In this document: in pieces, positions 1-8,603 of the stretch
How the letters are laid out: each line of letters starts with the position of its first letter
How positions within the stretch are numbered: position 1 is the stretch's first letter
Origin: Paenibacillus odorifer
Lineage (GTDB): Bacteria; Bacillota; Bacilli; Paenibacillales; Paenibacillaceae
Length of the DNA stretch: 64,000 nt
Assembly (NCBI RefSeq): GCF_000758725.1
Contig: NZ_CP009428.1
Coordinates: 6,014,001-6,078,000 of the forward strand
Direction: 5' to 3'
Translations under genes and position numbers: made by a program
The notes under the pieces: model-generated
Seen by the model: the letters and a program-made list of their open reading frames with translations, nothing else
Told to the model about the DNA's origin: nothing
Database searches by the model: none

Positions 1-77
1 TTTTGACTGATCCATACCCATTATCTATCCTATTCCAACCTGGCAATTACGGTTCCAATTCCTTCAAGCTGTATTGT

Positions 78-106
78 TTGACAGCGATAATTGAATTGTT
101 TACAAT
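78..106 (+). promoter_or_regulatory. Promoter of the glutathione peroxidase gene
   Basis: TTGACA at 78-83, a 17-base spacer and TACAAT at 101-106 form a near-consensus sigma-A promoter. Transcription would start near 113, giving a 65-base leader. Confidence 0.7.
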
Positions 107-119
107 TTAATTATTATAA
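105..119 (+). promoter_or_regulatory. PerR-type operator
   Basis: ATTTAATTATTATAA matches the Bacillus Per box TTATAATNATTATAA at 12 of 14 defined positions. It lies across the -10 element and start site of the peroxidase promoter, where a bound repressor would block RNA polymerase. A perfect copy of the same box precedes ahpC in this window, which supports a shared peroxide regulon. PerR itself is not encoded here. Confidence 0.6.
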
Positions 120-177
120 ATATTTCCTGTTCTTTTTCAAAAAGCATAGATAACTTAACTGAAGGGATGTAGCAGCC

Positions 178-723
178 ATGAGCATTTATCAATATTCAGC
201 ACGCAGTATTCGGGGAAAAGATATCGAGCTAGAGCAATACAAAGGTAAAGTACTACTGATAGTGAACACAGCAAGTAAGTGCGGATTTACCCACCAATAT
301 TCAGATCTGCAAAAGCTTTATGAGCGGTACGAGGAACGTGGCCTCCAAATTCTCGGCTTTCCTTCCAATCAATTTGGAGAGCAAGAACCCGGCAGCAATG
401 AAGAGGTTAATGTATTTTGCCAAATTAATTACGGGGTAACCTTCCCACTCTTTGAAAAGGTTGACGTAAAAGGCGAAGCTAAACACCCTCTTTTCACCTA
501 CCTAACAGAACAGGCTGGATTTGAAGGGTTCGATATCAACCATTCTTCAGGAAAGCTGCTGCAAAGCATGCTTGAAGACAAAGATCCAGAGGCTCTGAAC
601 AATGACGAAATCAAGTGGAACTTCACTAAATTCCTGATTGATCGCGAAGGCAATGTTGTCACTAGATTCGAATCTACGGTGGACCCGCTGGATATTGAAC
701 CAGCTATCGAAGCCCTGCTGTAA
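178..723 (+). CDS. Glutathione peroxidase family protein (thiol peroxidase)
   Basis: This 181-residue cytosolic peroxidase of the thioredoxin fold reduces hydroperoxides with thiols. The family signature is visible: catalytic Cys35 in TASKCGF (a cysteine, not selenocysteine), Asn64/Gln65 in FPSNQFGEQEP and Trp147/Asn148 in WNFTKF. It is about 20 residues longer than the usual bacterial form because of an insert near residues 112-142. GAAGGGATG lies 8 bases before the ATG. In bacteria without glutathione such enzymes usually use thioredoxin or bacillithiol; that is family knowledge. The PerR-like box upstream predicts induction by peroxide. Monocistronic, ending at a strong terminator. Confidence 0.93.
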   Translation: MSIYQYSARSIRGKDIELEQYKGKVLLIVNTASKCGFTHQYSDLQKLYERYEERGLQILGFPSNQFGEQEPGSNEEVNVFCQINYGVTFPLFEKVDVKGEAKHPLFTYLTEQAGFEGFDINHSSGKLLQSMLEDKDPEALNNDEIKWNFTKFLIDREGNVVTRFESTVDPLDIEPAIEALL

Positions 724-736
724 GTTTCTAATATAT

Positions 737-769
737 GAAAAATCCGCCTAGCTTTCGGGCGGATTTTTT
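737..769. terminator. Bidirectional intrinsic terminator
   Basis: An 11-bp stem AAAAATCCGCC / GGCGGATTTTT with runs of A and T on both sides ends the peroxidase gene on the plus strand and the sulfonate-type operon on the minus strand. Confidence 0.85.
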
Positions 770-789
770 GGGTTTAAGCCTCTGCTTAT

Positions 790-1131
790 TCATGTACGGT
801 ACTGCTCGGTAAACACTTCAAAATAAGGAGTCGTATCCCTCTCCGCCATCGAGCCATTCGCACCTGGTCCCCAGCCGATTTCAGCACGCCAGCTTCCCAA
901 CGCGCCTGACTGGATTAACGCCTCCTCATTTACACCGATCAGCTGATCCGCCTGTGGTGCCACGTATAAAGCATCTACAGGACAATAAGCTTCACACATG
1001 AAACAGGTCTGGCAATCTTCCTGACGGGCAATGACCGGAATCTTCCCCTGCATTTCGAATACGTTCGTCGGACATACTTTCGTACACAGCTTACAACCAA
1101 CACAACGCTCCAAGCTGATTAATTCGATCAT
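790..1131 (-). CDS. AprB-like two-[4Fe-4S] ferredoxin subunit (copy 1)
   Basis: A 113-residue ferredoxin with two complete cluster motifs, C10-x2-C13-x2-C16-x3-C20-P and C40-x2-C43-x2-C46-x3-C50-P, followed by a roughly 60-residue tail. That layout resembles the beta subunit of adenylylsulfate reductase, whose tail wraps the flavin subunit. Its ATG overlaps the stop of the upstream flavoprotein gene, so the two are translationally coupled and likely form one complex in which the clusters pass electrons to or from FAD. It is paralogous to the ferredoxin at 4004-4336. The donor and the substrate of the complex cannot be read from sequence. Confidence 0.85.
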   Translation of the reverse strand: MIELISLERCVGCKLCTKVCPTNVFEMQGKIPVIARQEDCQTCFMCEAYCPVDALYVAPQADQLIGVNEEALIQSGALGSWRAEIGWGPGANGSMAERDTTPYFEVFTEQYRT

Positions 1132-2738
1132 ATCGCTTGCCCCTCCTTCAGCGCATTCAGTTCATGAGCATGGGGCACAGCCTCTGTACTGATGCTTATA
1201 TGTTGAATACCGGATAAGATTAGCCGGTGAGTCTGGCGCGGATCAAGCTCCGGATATTCCGCTAGCTTTTGCAGTCCGCGGGTCTCTTTCCGGGCGAGTG
1301 CCGCGGTGTACATCCACCTGCCGACCGCGAGCATAGCCGCGGCTTCACGCGATTGCACGATGCCCTGAACGCTGGCAGGAGCCTGCCCGTTCAAATAGGG
1401 CATCAAGGCATTCAGCCGCTTCAAGGCTGAAGAAATGCCCGGCTCGCTGCGGAAATAATTGATCTGCAGCGGCAAGATTTCACGCTGGATTGCCGCGATT
1501 AGCGGCTTCACCTCCAGCGTTTCCGAGGCATCGGCGCCAGCCTCCAGCCCGTAGCGTCCCGCTGCGGTCAGCTTGCGGCTGTTCGCCTGTCCTCGGCAGG
1601 ACAGCGCATGCTGCGCGGCTCCCTGCCCAGCCCAGCTTCCGCTGCACATGGCCCAGGAAGCGTTATAAGCCCCGCCGCCGGAGATGGCGCCGGTCACTTT
1701 CTCGCGAGATGCGGCATCTCCGGCCGCATAGAGTCCGGGCACGGTCGTCTGGCAATCCGTGCCGCTCAAGCGCAGACCCCCAGTGCCGCGCATCGTGCCC
1801 TCATAGCGCAGGGTGAGCGGGAATTTCTGCTTAAACGCATCAATTCCCGCCCGCTCCAGCGGCATAAAGAAAATCGGATGCGCTTTGCGAAGAAAATCCT
1901 GTTTCTCCGCGGTGTCCGCCAGATCCAGCGAAGCGTAAACCGGACCCTTCAGCATCAGCTCAGGAATGCTGCCAAAGGTCCGATCCCCTCTATGCAACGG
2001 ATGACCGTCCGCATCATAAAGGGTGGCCCAAGCCAGCATGCGGCCACGTGTTACGGTTCCGTCCGCAAAGCTTGGCGCATATTGGCGGCTGAATTCCATG
2101 CCCGAAAGATCAGCTCCCACCTCTGCGGACATCAACAATCCTTCCCCTGTCAGCACGTTGCAACCAAGGCCTTTGCTGAGAAAAGCACAACCTCCGGTAG
2201 CCATCACAACGGCATTAGCCTTCACTTCCCAGGACTCTCCTGTCAGGCGGTTGATCCCACGCGCTCCACCGACACCGTGTTCATCGTGAAGAAGTTCCAG
2301 CGCTGGTGACTGATCAAGAATTGTGACCCCTGCTTTGCGCACAACTTTTCGCATAATCCGCATATATTCTGGTCCATGGAGATGGGTACGCAGTGAGTTT
2401 CCTTCTTCATCCTTCGGAAACGGATACCCCCACTGCTCCACTTGAGCCAGGTTCTGCTCTACCTGATCCAGCACCCGGTGAATCCAGGCATTCTCCGATA
2501 AATATCCGCCGGCCTTAAGTCTGGCCTGCACTGCCTGCTCCCGCAGCTCGGCAATGGGAGGGATAACGAGCAACGTTGTTCCACCCGGTGCAGTTGCGCC
2601 ACTTGTGCCCAAGTAGCCCTTATCCGCCAGGACTACCTTTGCACCTTGCGAGGCTGCACTCCATGCCGACCACGCCCCAGCAGGACCTCCGCCAAGCACG
2701 AGGACATCCACTGTCATTTCCTTCTTAAGCTGCGACAT
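1128..2738 (-). CDS. AprA/fumarate-reductase-type FAD oxidoreductase (copy 1)
   Basis: A 536-residue flavoprotein of the succinate dehydrogenase/fumarate reductase/adenylylsulfate reductase superfamily. The N-terminal FAD motif DVLVLGGGPAG is at residues 11-21 and the second FAD contact GLYAAGDAASRE lies near residue 350, followed by a C-terminal helical domain with RKETRGLQK. A good AGGAGG site precedes the ATG. It sits in a sulfonate-transporter operon after the binding protein and is coupled to the ferredoxin gene, so a reductive or oxidative step on an imported organosulfur compound is the natural inference; no family member of known substrate is recognised. The gene is locally very G+C rich (42 of 60 bases at 1501-1560) compared with neighbours. 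Confidence 0.85.
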   Translation of the reverse strand: MSQLKKEMTVDVLVLGGGPAGAWSAWSAASQGAKVVLADKGYLGTSGATAPGGTTLLVIPPIAELREQAVQARLKAGGYLSENAWIHRVLDQVEQNLAQVEQWGYPFPKDEEGNSLRTHLHGPEYMRIMRKVVRKAGVTILDQSPALELLHDEHGVGGARGINRLTGESWEVKANAVVMATGGCAFLSKGLGCNVLTGEGLLMSAEVGADLSGMEFSRQYAPSFADGTVTRGRMLAWATLYDADGHPLHRGDRTFGSIPELMLKGPVYASLDLADTAEKQDFLRKAHPIFFMPLERAGIDAFKQKFPLTLRYEGTMRGTGGLRLSGTDCQTTVPGLYAAGDAASREKVTGAISGGGAYNASWAMCSGSWAGQGAAQHALSCRGQANSRKLTAAGRYGLEAGADASETLEVKPLIAAIQREILPLQINYFRSEPGISSALKRLNALMPYLNGQAPASVQGIVQSREAAAMLAVGRWMYTAALARKETRGLQKLAEYPELDPRQTHRLILSGIQHISISTEAVPHAHELNALKEGQAI

Positions 2739-2897
2739 CTTTTTTCCTCCTACACCATTAGCTGAGTTAGTTGAACTTAAAAATCACTAAAGGGAGGAGT
2801 GGCGGAGTGGCGGCCGAAAATCCAAACATTCACCGCAGTCACTCAATTACCTTTATAGAAGAATCTTAAGTTCAATTAAAGCAGCCTTTAAGCAACT

Positions 2898-3956
2898 TTA
2901 TTTCAACTGCCAATCGCTAATATTGAAGTCTTTTTTCGCTAACTTCTCTTCGACGAGGAAGTTTTTGGTACCTTCCAGCAGCTTTATTCCTTCATCAGTG
3001 AACGCAGTATCCTTGATATCACTAATCGGATTCACTTGCTTCGCCAGCTCAGGCGTTGTATCTCCGATTTCAGCCAGAAATTGATAATACTCATCCTCAT
3101 GCTGCTTCAAGTCTGCCAAGGCCTTCTCTCTAGCTTCGTTCCATGCCTTCGGAAAATCAGGGAATTTCGCCAGATAATCCTCAGACACAACTGTTGCGCT
3201 AGAACCAAGCAGATTCGGGTGCTTCGAGGCATCATCTAAGTGAGTGTAGCCTTGGTCAATCAGCTTCAGCGCAGGAACGCCTAGATTTGTTGTAGCATCT
3301 ACATCTCCACGGGCTAAAGCTGCGGTAGCATCAGGAATGAGCATATGCACGAGTTTGTAGTCGGTTACTCCTTCTTCCTGTAGTAATCCAACAACATAGC
3401 GGTGCATGAAGGAGCCCTTTTGAATTGCGATAGTCTTACCTTGCAAATCTTTCACCGTCTTGGGCCCATCCTTCTTGCCGATCAAATAACCGATCGTGTT
3501 CGCGGAAGATTGTGAAATCAGACGGGTCTTGGCTCCAGAAGCGTAGGCAATAATAGCAGGTGTATCTCCAAGGCTGCCGATATCCAGCCGACCACTAATC
3601 AAGGATTCTGTCTGATCCGGACCGTTTGGAAAGCCAGTAAGCTTCACTTCAGTAATGCCGTATTTCTTCAACTCTTCTTGAATAATCCCTTTATAAAAGC
3701 CCCAACCCTCTGCGCCGCCAGGCACATTCAGTTTGTTGGAACCGATAAACCCAAAGTTCAATACCGCTGGAACATCGCTCGTGGCCTCTTCTCCCGCCTT
3801 CTCCGTATTTGATCCCCCGGAGGCAGATGCTCCATTGCCGCCCGTATTATTTCCGCAAGCCTGAAGCACCAGCATGGCCATCATAATTGTAGTTAAAAGT
3901 GCAAAACGAATCTTCCTTGAACGTTTCCCTTGAATCTCTCTGTACGCTTGTTTCAT
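2898..3956 (-). CDS. Sulfonate/taurine/nitrate-type ABC substrate-binding lipoprotein
   Basis: A 352-residue extracytoplasmic solute-binding protein. The N-terminus is basic, then hydrophobic, then a lipobox LQAC with Cys34 as lipid anchor, followed by a Gly/Asn/Ser-rich tether to about residue 60. The body resembles SsuA/TauA/NMT1-type periplasmic folds (GFIGSNKLNVP, DIGSLGDTPAI, KTIAIQKGSFMH). GGGGGAGAAACA precedes the ATG. It lies in the operon between the two flavoprotein-ferredoxin pairs rather than next to the permeases. Aliphatic sulfonate is the likely ligand class, but these families also bind nitrate, thiamine precursors and taurine. Confidence 0.85.
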   Translation of the reverse strand: MKQAYREIQGKRSRKIRFALLTTIMMAMLVLQACGNNTGGNGASASGGSNTEKAGEEATSDVPAVLNFGFIGSNKLNVPGGAEGWGFYKGIIQEELKKYGITEVKLTGFPNGPDQTESLISGRLDIGSLGDTPAIIAYASGAKTRLISQSSANTIGYLIGKKDGPKTVKDLQGKTIAIQKGSFMHRYVVGLLQEEGVTDYKLVHMLIPDATAALARGDVDATTNLGVPALKLIDQGYTHLDDASKHPNLLGSSATVVSEDYLAKFPDFPKAWNEAREKALADLKQHEDEYYQFLAEIGDTTPELAKQVNPISDIKDTAFTDEGIKLLEGTKNFLVEEKLAKKDFNISDWQLK

Positions 3957-4003
3957 TGTTTCTCCCCCTAGGTTTATGCTATTTATTTAAATCTTAATCA
4001 AGC

Positions 4004-4336
4004 TCAGAACCCTGCCCTCGACGCCAATTTATACATAAAGTCATGGCTTGCTACCGGCTGCCTGCCCTTACCCCAGCCTACTTTTTCACGATAACCGCCA
4101 AGTAGTCCCTGCTCCTGAAGTTCCGCTTCTGTCACACCAATAATATTCTCAGAGTCTGGTGCAACGTAGAGAGCATCGACAGGACAATACAGCTCACACA
4201 TAAAGCAAGTCTGGCAATCGCTCTGCCGGGCAATAACAGGAATGCCATCCTCTACCCGTTCGAAAACATTAGTCGGGCAGACAGATACACATTGGTTGCA
4301 CTCTACACATCTGGCAGCGCTGATCACCTCAATCAC
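4004..4336 (-). CDS. AprB-like two-[4Fe-4S] ferredoxin subunit (copy 2)
   Basis: A 110-residue paralogue of the ferredoxin at 790-1131, with the same two CxxCxxCxxxCP motifs (CVECNQCVSVCP and CQTCFMCELYCP) and a similar C-terminal tail ending differently. It starts with GTG in a GTGA overlap with the flavoprotein stop, and the ribosome site AAGGAGGG lies inside the end of that gene. Translational coupling implies an obligate partner of the flavoprotein at 4333-5940. Electron transfer to the FAD subunit is inferred. Confidence 0.85.
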   Translation of the reverse strand: MIEVISAARCVECNQCVSVCPTNVFERVEDGIPVIARQSDCQTCFMCELYCPVDALYVAPDSENIIGVTEAELQEQGLLGGYREKVGWGKGRQPVASHDFMYKLASRAGF

Positions 4337-5940
4337 GATAGAACACCCTCCTTAGCCACGGCTTCCGTCTTCACCCATACCTGATCTAATCCGCCGCTGA
4401 TCAAACGATGATGCTGGCCATGATCTGTAGCCTTGAAATCCTCACGCTTATGCATGCCTCTCGTCTCTGTACGAGCAAGTGCAGAATTGTACATCCAGCG
4501 GGCTGTTGCGGTCATGGCTTCGGCTTCACGTGCCTTGACCCCTTCTGGCGTGCGTTGAATTTCGCGGCTTCGTTGCTCTTTCCACAACCCATCGAGACGA
4601 TCTAGTGCAGAAGTCAGCCCTTGTTCTGTCCGGAACAAATTGATGTCATACGGCTTCACCTCAGCCTGTACAGCAGACACATACTCTGCCGTTTGGGCCG
4701 CCACTCCCGGCTTCACTTCCTGATGCACCAGTGGTGATGATGATAAGCCGACTGGACTACGCTGCGCAGCGTGCGACCCCAGACTCTGTGCATAGACAGC
4801 AGCTCCTTCACCAGCAAAAGAACCTGAAGACATCGCCCACGCCGCATTATGGCTGCCTCCGCCAGTAAAACCTCCGCAAATCAGCTCGCGGGTAGCAGCA
4901 TCTCCTGCCGCGTAAAGTCCGGGAACACCTGTGCCGCAGCTTTCATCTGTAATATGGATGCCACCCGTCCCCCGAACCGTGCCTTCGAGCCGCAAAGTAA
5001 CCGGAAACGCATCCTTGAACGGATCAATTCCCTGGCGGTCAAAAGGAAGGAAAAAGTTCGTCTGCGCCACCCGCAGCAGCGGTCTTAAATCCTCTGGTGC
5101 CCCATCCAGCTTGGCGTACACCTGATTACCTGCCAACAGATTCCGGGCAATTACAGAACGGCCTTTCTTGGAACCGGCTCCCTCCACAATGCTTCCATCC
5201 TCATAATAAAAGCTGGCATAGCTGTAATACGCCGTCTTGGTCACCGAAGAGAACGTAGGGCAGATCGCATAGGCATTGGAGAATTCCATGCCGGACAGAT
5301 TCGCCCCAGCCTCAGCAGCGAAGAGATAGCCATCTCCGGTCAACACGTTGCAGCCAAGTGCCTTGCTTAGGAAGGCGCAGCCTCCGGTAGCAATGACGAC
5401 TGCTCCTGCCTGAACAGTCCAGGTTTCTCCACTCTGAGTATGAACTCCAGCCGCTCCAGCTACGCCATGCTCATCCGCCAGGAGTTCCAAAGCTGGGCTG
5501 TGATCTAGAATTTTAACGCCTGCCTTTTTCACCAGCCTACGCATTAATTTCATATATTCCGGTCCTTGCAGACTTCTTCGGAATTGATTGCCCTGCTCAT
5601 CTACAGGGAATGGATAACCGGAAACACCCAGCTTGTTCATATTGGCATAGGTTTGATCCAGCACCCGGTCCATCCAGCGAGATTCAGCCAGCTGACCGCC
5701 AAGCGCATAACGACTTGCTTTTGCCTCTTTCCGGAGCTTCTCATCCGGTTTCACATACCAGACCCCCGTTCCCGACGGTGCCGTTGCCCCACTTGAACCG
5801 CAGTACCCTTTATCTGCAAGGATTACTTTGGCCCCCTTCGCCGATGCAGTAAGGGCTGCCCACGTTCCTGCCGGACCTCCTCCGATAACGAGCACGTCTG
5901 CCACCAAATTCACCGATCCTTTTTTCACCGATCCACTCAT
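4333..5940 (-). CDS. AprA/fumarate-reductase-type FAD oxidoreductase (copy 2)
   Basis: A 535-residue paralogue of the flavoprotein at 1128-2738. FAD motif DVLVIGGGPAGTWAAL is near residue 15, an ADKGYCGSSGATAP segment matches ADKGYLGTSGATAP in copy 1, and GLYAAGDAATRELICGGF marks the second FAD contact. The RTETRGMHKRED segment near the C-terminus is typical of the superfamily. It directly follows the permease genes, 24 bases after the second one. Divergence between the two copies is substantial (for example PSGTGVWYVKP versus PGGTTLLVIPP after the FAD motif), so they may act on different substrates or form a heteromeric complex. Confidence 0.85.
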   Translation of the reverse strand: MSGSVKKGSVNLVADVLVIGGGPAGTWAALTASAKGAKVILADKGYCGSSGATAPSGTGVWYVKPDEKLRKEAKASRYALGGQLAESRWMDRVLDQTYANMNKLGVSGYPFPVDEQGNQFRRSLQGPEYMKLMRRLVKKAGVKILDHSPALELLADEHGVAGAAGVHTQSGETWTVQAGAVVIATGGCAFLSKALGCNVLTGDGYLFAAEAGANLSGMEFSNAYAICPTFSSVTKTAYYSYASFYYEDGSIVEGAGSKKGRSVIARNLLAGNQVYAKLDGAPEDLRPLLRVAQTNFFLPFDRQGIDPFKDAFPVTLRLEGTVRGTGGIHITDESCGTGVPGLYAAGDAATRELICGGFTGGGSHNAAWAMSSGSFAGEGAAVYAQSLGSHAAQRSPVGLSSSPLVHQEVKPGVAAQTAEYVSAVQAEVKPYDINLFRTEQGLTSALDRLDGLWKEQRSREIQRTPEGVKAREAEAMTATARWMYNSALARTETRGMHKREDFKATDHGQHHRLISGGLDQVWVKTEAVAKEGVLS

Positions 5941-5964
5941 ATGTTCAAGACCTCCTCAGTTTGT

Positions 5965-6852
5965 TTAGCCTTCGTAACTATCGCGCCAGAACAGGAACTT
6001 TCGTTCAATAATCCGGAACAAGGAATCGATCAGCTTACCGACAATTGCGAAAATAATAATGCCTACGAATACAACCTCCGTATTAGAGTTCTGCTTCGCC
6101 TCATTGATAAGAAACCCAATACCTGACTGTGATCCAATAAGCTCTGCTACAACCAAACCAATCCAAGCTACAGCCAGCGACAACCTTAGCCCTAACAAAA
6201 TTCCAGGCAGCGCCGCCGGGAGTATAAGCCTGCGCAGCTTCTGATAAGGACTGAATCCTAATACCCGAGCTACTTCGAACAATTTATTGTCCACATTGCG
6301 GATGCCCATAAACGTATTAATATAGAGCGGAAAAAATGAGCCTGTCATAATGATCACAACTTTAGATATCTCTCCAAACCCGAACCAGAGAATAATGAGC
6401 GGCGCTATAGCCAAATGGGGAACAAGCCTAAGCACTTGTACGCTAGGATCGAGTACATATTCTACACTGCGAAACAAGCCAGTCAGTACGCCGAATAGAA
6501 GACCCAACACACCTCCAATAAGAAATCCGATGCCCGCCCTACCCATGCTGACACCCAGATGATGAGTTAACTCTCCAGTAACCAACAAGTCGGTAAAAGC
6601 TCTTGCAATCGAAAGCGGAGTCGGCAAAAAGGTTGCTGAGACCAGCCCCGTACTCCCTGCCAGCTGCCAAAGGACTAACGTCACCACCGGGATAATTGCA
6701 CCCATTCCCCAATCAGAGAGCAAGGGTTTCCATGCAACTTGTATTGCGGGTTTCTTCGGTGTCTTCTTGGATAAAGGAGCTGTGCCGCTGCTATCCAGCG
6801 TTTCTCTGGCTCTTTTAGTATTTTTGATAATAGCTTCTACTCCATCGCTCAT
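5965..6852 (-). CDS. ABC transporter permease, SsuC/TauC type
   Basis: A 295-residue integral membrane protein with a basic cytoplasmic N-terminal extension of about 45 residues, six or so hydrophobic segments and the EAA loop EVARVLGFSPYQKLRRLILP that contacts the ATPase. AAAGGGGGATGCACC precedes the ATG. It is a close paralogue of the next permease upstream, so the channel is probably a heterodimer of the two instead of the usual SsuC homodimer. Substrate class is inferred from the operon. Confidence 0.88.
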   Translation of the reverse strand: MSDGVEAIIKNTKRARETLDSSGTAPLSKKTPKKPAIQVAWKPLLSDWGMGAIIPVVTLVLWQLAGSTGLVSATFLPTPLSIARAFTDLLVTGELTHHLGVSMGRAGIGFLIGGVLGLLFGVLTGLFRSVEYVLDPSVQVLRLVPHLAIAPLIILWFGFGEISKVVIIMTGSFFPLYINTFMGIRNVDNKLFEVARVLGFSPYQKLRRLILPAALPGILLGLRLSLAVAWIGLVVAELIGSQSGIGFLINEAKQNSNTEVVFVGIIIFAIVGKLIDSLFRIIERKFLFWRDSYEG

Positions 6853-6887
6853 GGTGCATCCCCCTTTTGTTTAATGAGCGTTCAAGG

Positions 6888-7691
6888 TTATCCGCGATAA
6901 CTGTCTTGCCATCTCAACAACCGTCGTTCAATGTAACGGACAATGGAATCACTCAACAATCCAGCTACGGCAAAAATAATAATTCCCACGAACACCACTG
7001 GTGTGTCCGCGAATTGACGCGCATCGGACATCATGTATCCAATGCCTGAGGTAGATGCAATAAGCTCTGCCACTACTAACCCCAGCCAAGAAAGCCCTAG
7101 AGAGAGACGAACTCCAAGAATAATGTTCGGCAGCGCTGCTGGAAGTACTAACCTGCCAATCTGCTTCAACCGGCTGAAGCCAAGTACCCGGGAAACTTCA
7201 AATAGCTTGTTATCCACGCCGCGAATTCCCATGAACGTATTAATATAAAGTGGGAAAAAAGCTCCCTTAGCAATCAATAGCACCTTCGACTCCTCACCGA
7301 TCCCGAACCATAAAATGAACAGCGGTACTACCGCCAGACTGGGAATCATGCGGATCATTTGCAGGGAAGGATCTAACAGCTTCTCCGATCTGCGGAACAG
7401 GCCTACGAGAAGTCCTAACAGCAGACCCAGTCCACCACCTAGCAGGAATCCAGAAAAGGCTCTGACCAAGCTGATCCTAAAGTTCGGCCACAAATCGCCT
7501 GAAGCCGCTAAAGTTACAAAAGATTCCGCAATCGTATACGGCGTAGGGAACAGCATCTCCGAGATCATTCCATAATGCCCAAGCGTCTGCCACAGAATCA
7601 GCACACTGCCCGGCAGCAAAAGACCAAGTCCTAGTGTTGCCACCTTTCCGGGGCGTCCGGAAGTTCTTATGGCTACAGCCCGATTTGTCAT
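6888..7691 (-). CDS. ABC transporter permease, SsuC/TauC type
   Basis: A 267-residue inner-membrane permease of the binding-protein-dependent family, with the EAA loop EVSRVLGFSRLKQIGRLVLP and a C-terminal RYIERRLLRWQDSYRG that parallels RIIERKFLFWRDSYEG in its neighbour. AAGGTGGG lies before the ATG. It is the second gene of the operon, after the ATPase. Two similar permeases point to a recent tandem duplication within the transporter, as with the flavoprotein-ferredoxin pairs. Confidence 0.88.
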   Translation of the reverse strand: MTNRAVAIRTSGRPGKVATLGLGLLLPGSVLILWQTLGHYGMISEMLFPTPYTIAESFVTLAASGDLWPNFRISLVRAFSGFLLGGGLGLLLGLLVGLFRRSEKLLDPSLQMIRMIPSLAVVPLFILWFGIGEESKVLLIAKGAFFPLYINTFMGIRGVDNKLFEVSRVLGFSRLKQIGRLVLPAALPNIILGVRLSLGLSWLGLVVAELIASTSGIGYMMSDARQFADTPVVFVGIIIFAVAGLLSDSIVRYIERRLLRWQDSYRG

Positions 7692-7742
7692 ACTTTGAAC
7701 CCACCTTTTTTCAGCTTTACGATCACTTTAAATAAACAGAAA

Positions 7743-7776
7743 GAGACCCTCGAATAGTAATACCTTCGAAAGTCTC
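7743..7776. other. Intercistronic imperfect hairpin
   Basis: GAGAC and TCGAA pair with TTCGA and GTCTC around a small internal loop and a 10-base loop. It lies in the 106-base gap between the ATPase and permease genes and has no T tract. It could stabilise or process the mRNA, but no function can be assigned. Confidence 0.35.
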
Positions 7777-7797
7777 CATGGGTATGGTCGACCTATT

Positions 7798-8574
7798 TTA
7801 TATTCCGGCTCCGTCTGTAAGCTCTAGCTCATCTACCTTTTCAAAATAATTCAACACCTTCAAACGCAGCTCTTGAAAGGAGGTCGTTGTTTTTTTCCGT
7901 GGATACGGTAAATCTATCGGTACAATTTTACGTATTTTCCCGGGACGCGGCTCTAGAATCACTACCCGATTCCCCAAGAACACAGCCTCATCAATATCAT
8001 GCGTCACAAAAATCATGGTTGTTTGGTTAGCCCGCCAAATGTCCAGCAATACCGTCTGCATATGGGCTCGAGTGAATGCATCCAGTGCACCAAACGGTTC
8101 GTCCAGCAGCAGTATTTTCGGATTGCGCAGAAGTGCACAAGCTATTGCTACCCGCTGGGCCATCCCTCCCGACAACTCGCGGGGATAAGATTTCTCAAAT
8201 CCATTTAGCTTCACCAGATCAATCAATTCATCGACCTTCCGCCTAACCTCCTTGTTCCCTAGCGGTAAATCAGAGGCAATATTCTTCTCAACGGTAAGCC
8301 AGGGAAAGAGGCGATGCTCCTGAAAAATAAAACCCTTATCGATCCCAGGACCCCCAATCTCTGCCCCTTCCAGGGTGACACTGCCAGTGTACCCGCTATC
8401 CAGACCGGCTACGATGCGTAATAATGTACTTTTTCCACAGCCGCTGGGGCCGATGACTGTAATAAATTCGCCCTCCTGTACATGGAGATCTACATTATGG
8501 AGTGCTTGAACATGACCACCGGCAGACTCAAAACGTTTATTTAGGTTCGAAATAGACAGCAACGCTTCTCCCAC
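7798..8574 (-). CDS. ABC transporter ATP-binding protein, SsuB/TauB type
   Basis: A 258-residue ATPase that energises import. Walker A is GPSGCGKST, the signature is LSGGMAQR and Walker B is ILLLDEPFGALD followed by an H-loop FVTHDIDEA, all typical of the nitrate/sulfonate/taurine class. I start it at the GTG at 8574 because AAAGGAGGGG lies 7 bases before it; a longer TTG-initiated frame to 8604 would begin in the T tract of the leader hairpin and has no ribosome site. First gene of the minus-strand operon that runs to 790. Confidence 0.88.
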   Translation of the reverse strand: MGEALLSISNLNKRFESAGGHVQALHNVDLHVQEGEFITVIGPSGCGKSTLLRIVAGLDSGYTGSVTLEGAEIGGPGIDKGFIFQEHRLFPWLTVEKNIASDLPLGNKEVRRKVDELIDLVKLNGFEKSYPRELSGGMAQRVAIACALLRNPKILLLDEPFGALDAFTRAHMQTVLLDIWRANQTTMIFVTHDIDEAVFLGNRVVILEPRPGKIRKIVPIDLPYPRKKTTTSFQELRLKVLNYFEKVDELELTDGAGI

Positions 8575-8603
8575 CTTGACCCCTCCTTTAATCTGTATGG
8601 ACA

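Noticed and set aside
1608..2309. 233-codon plus-strand frame
   Set aside because: Antisense to a G+C-rich flavoprotein gene with clear motifs; no ribosome site or recognisable domain.
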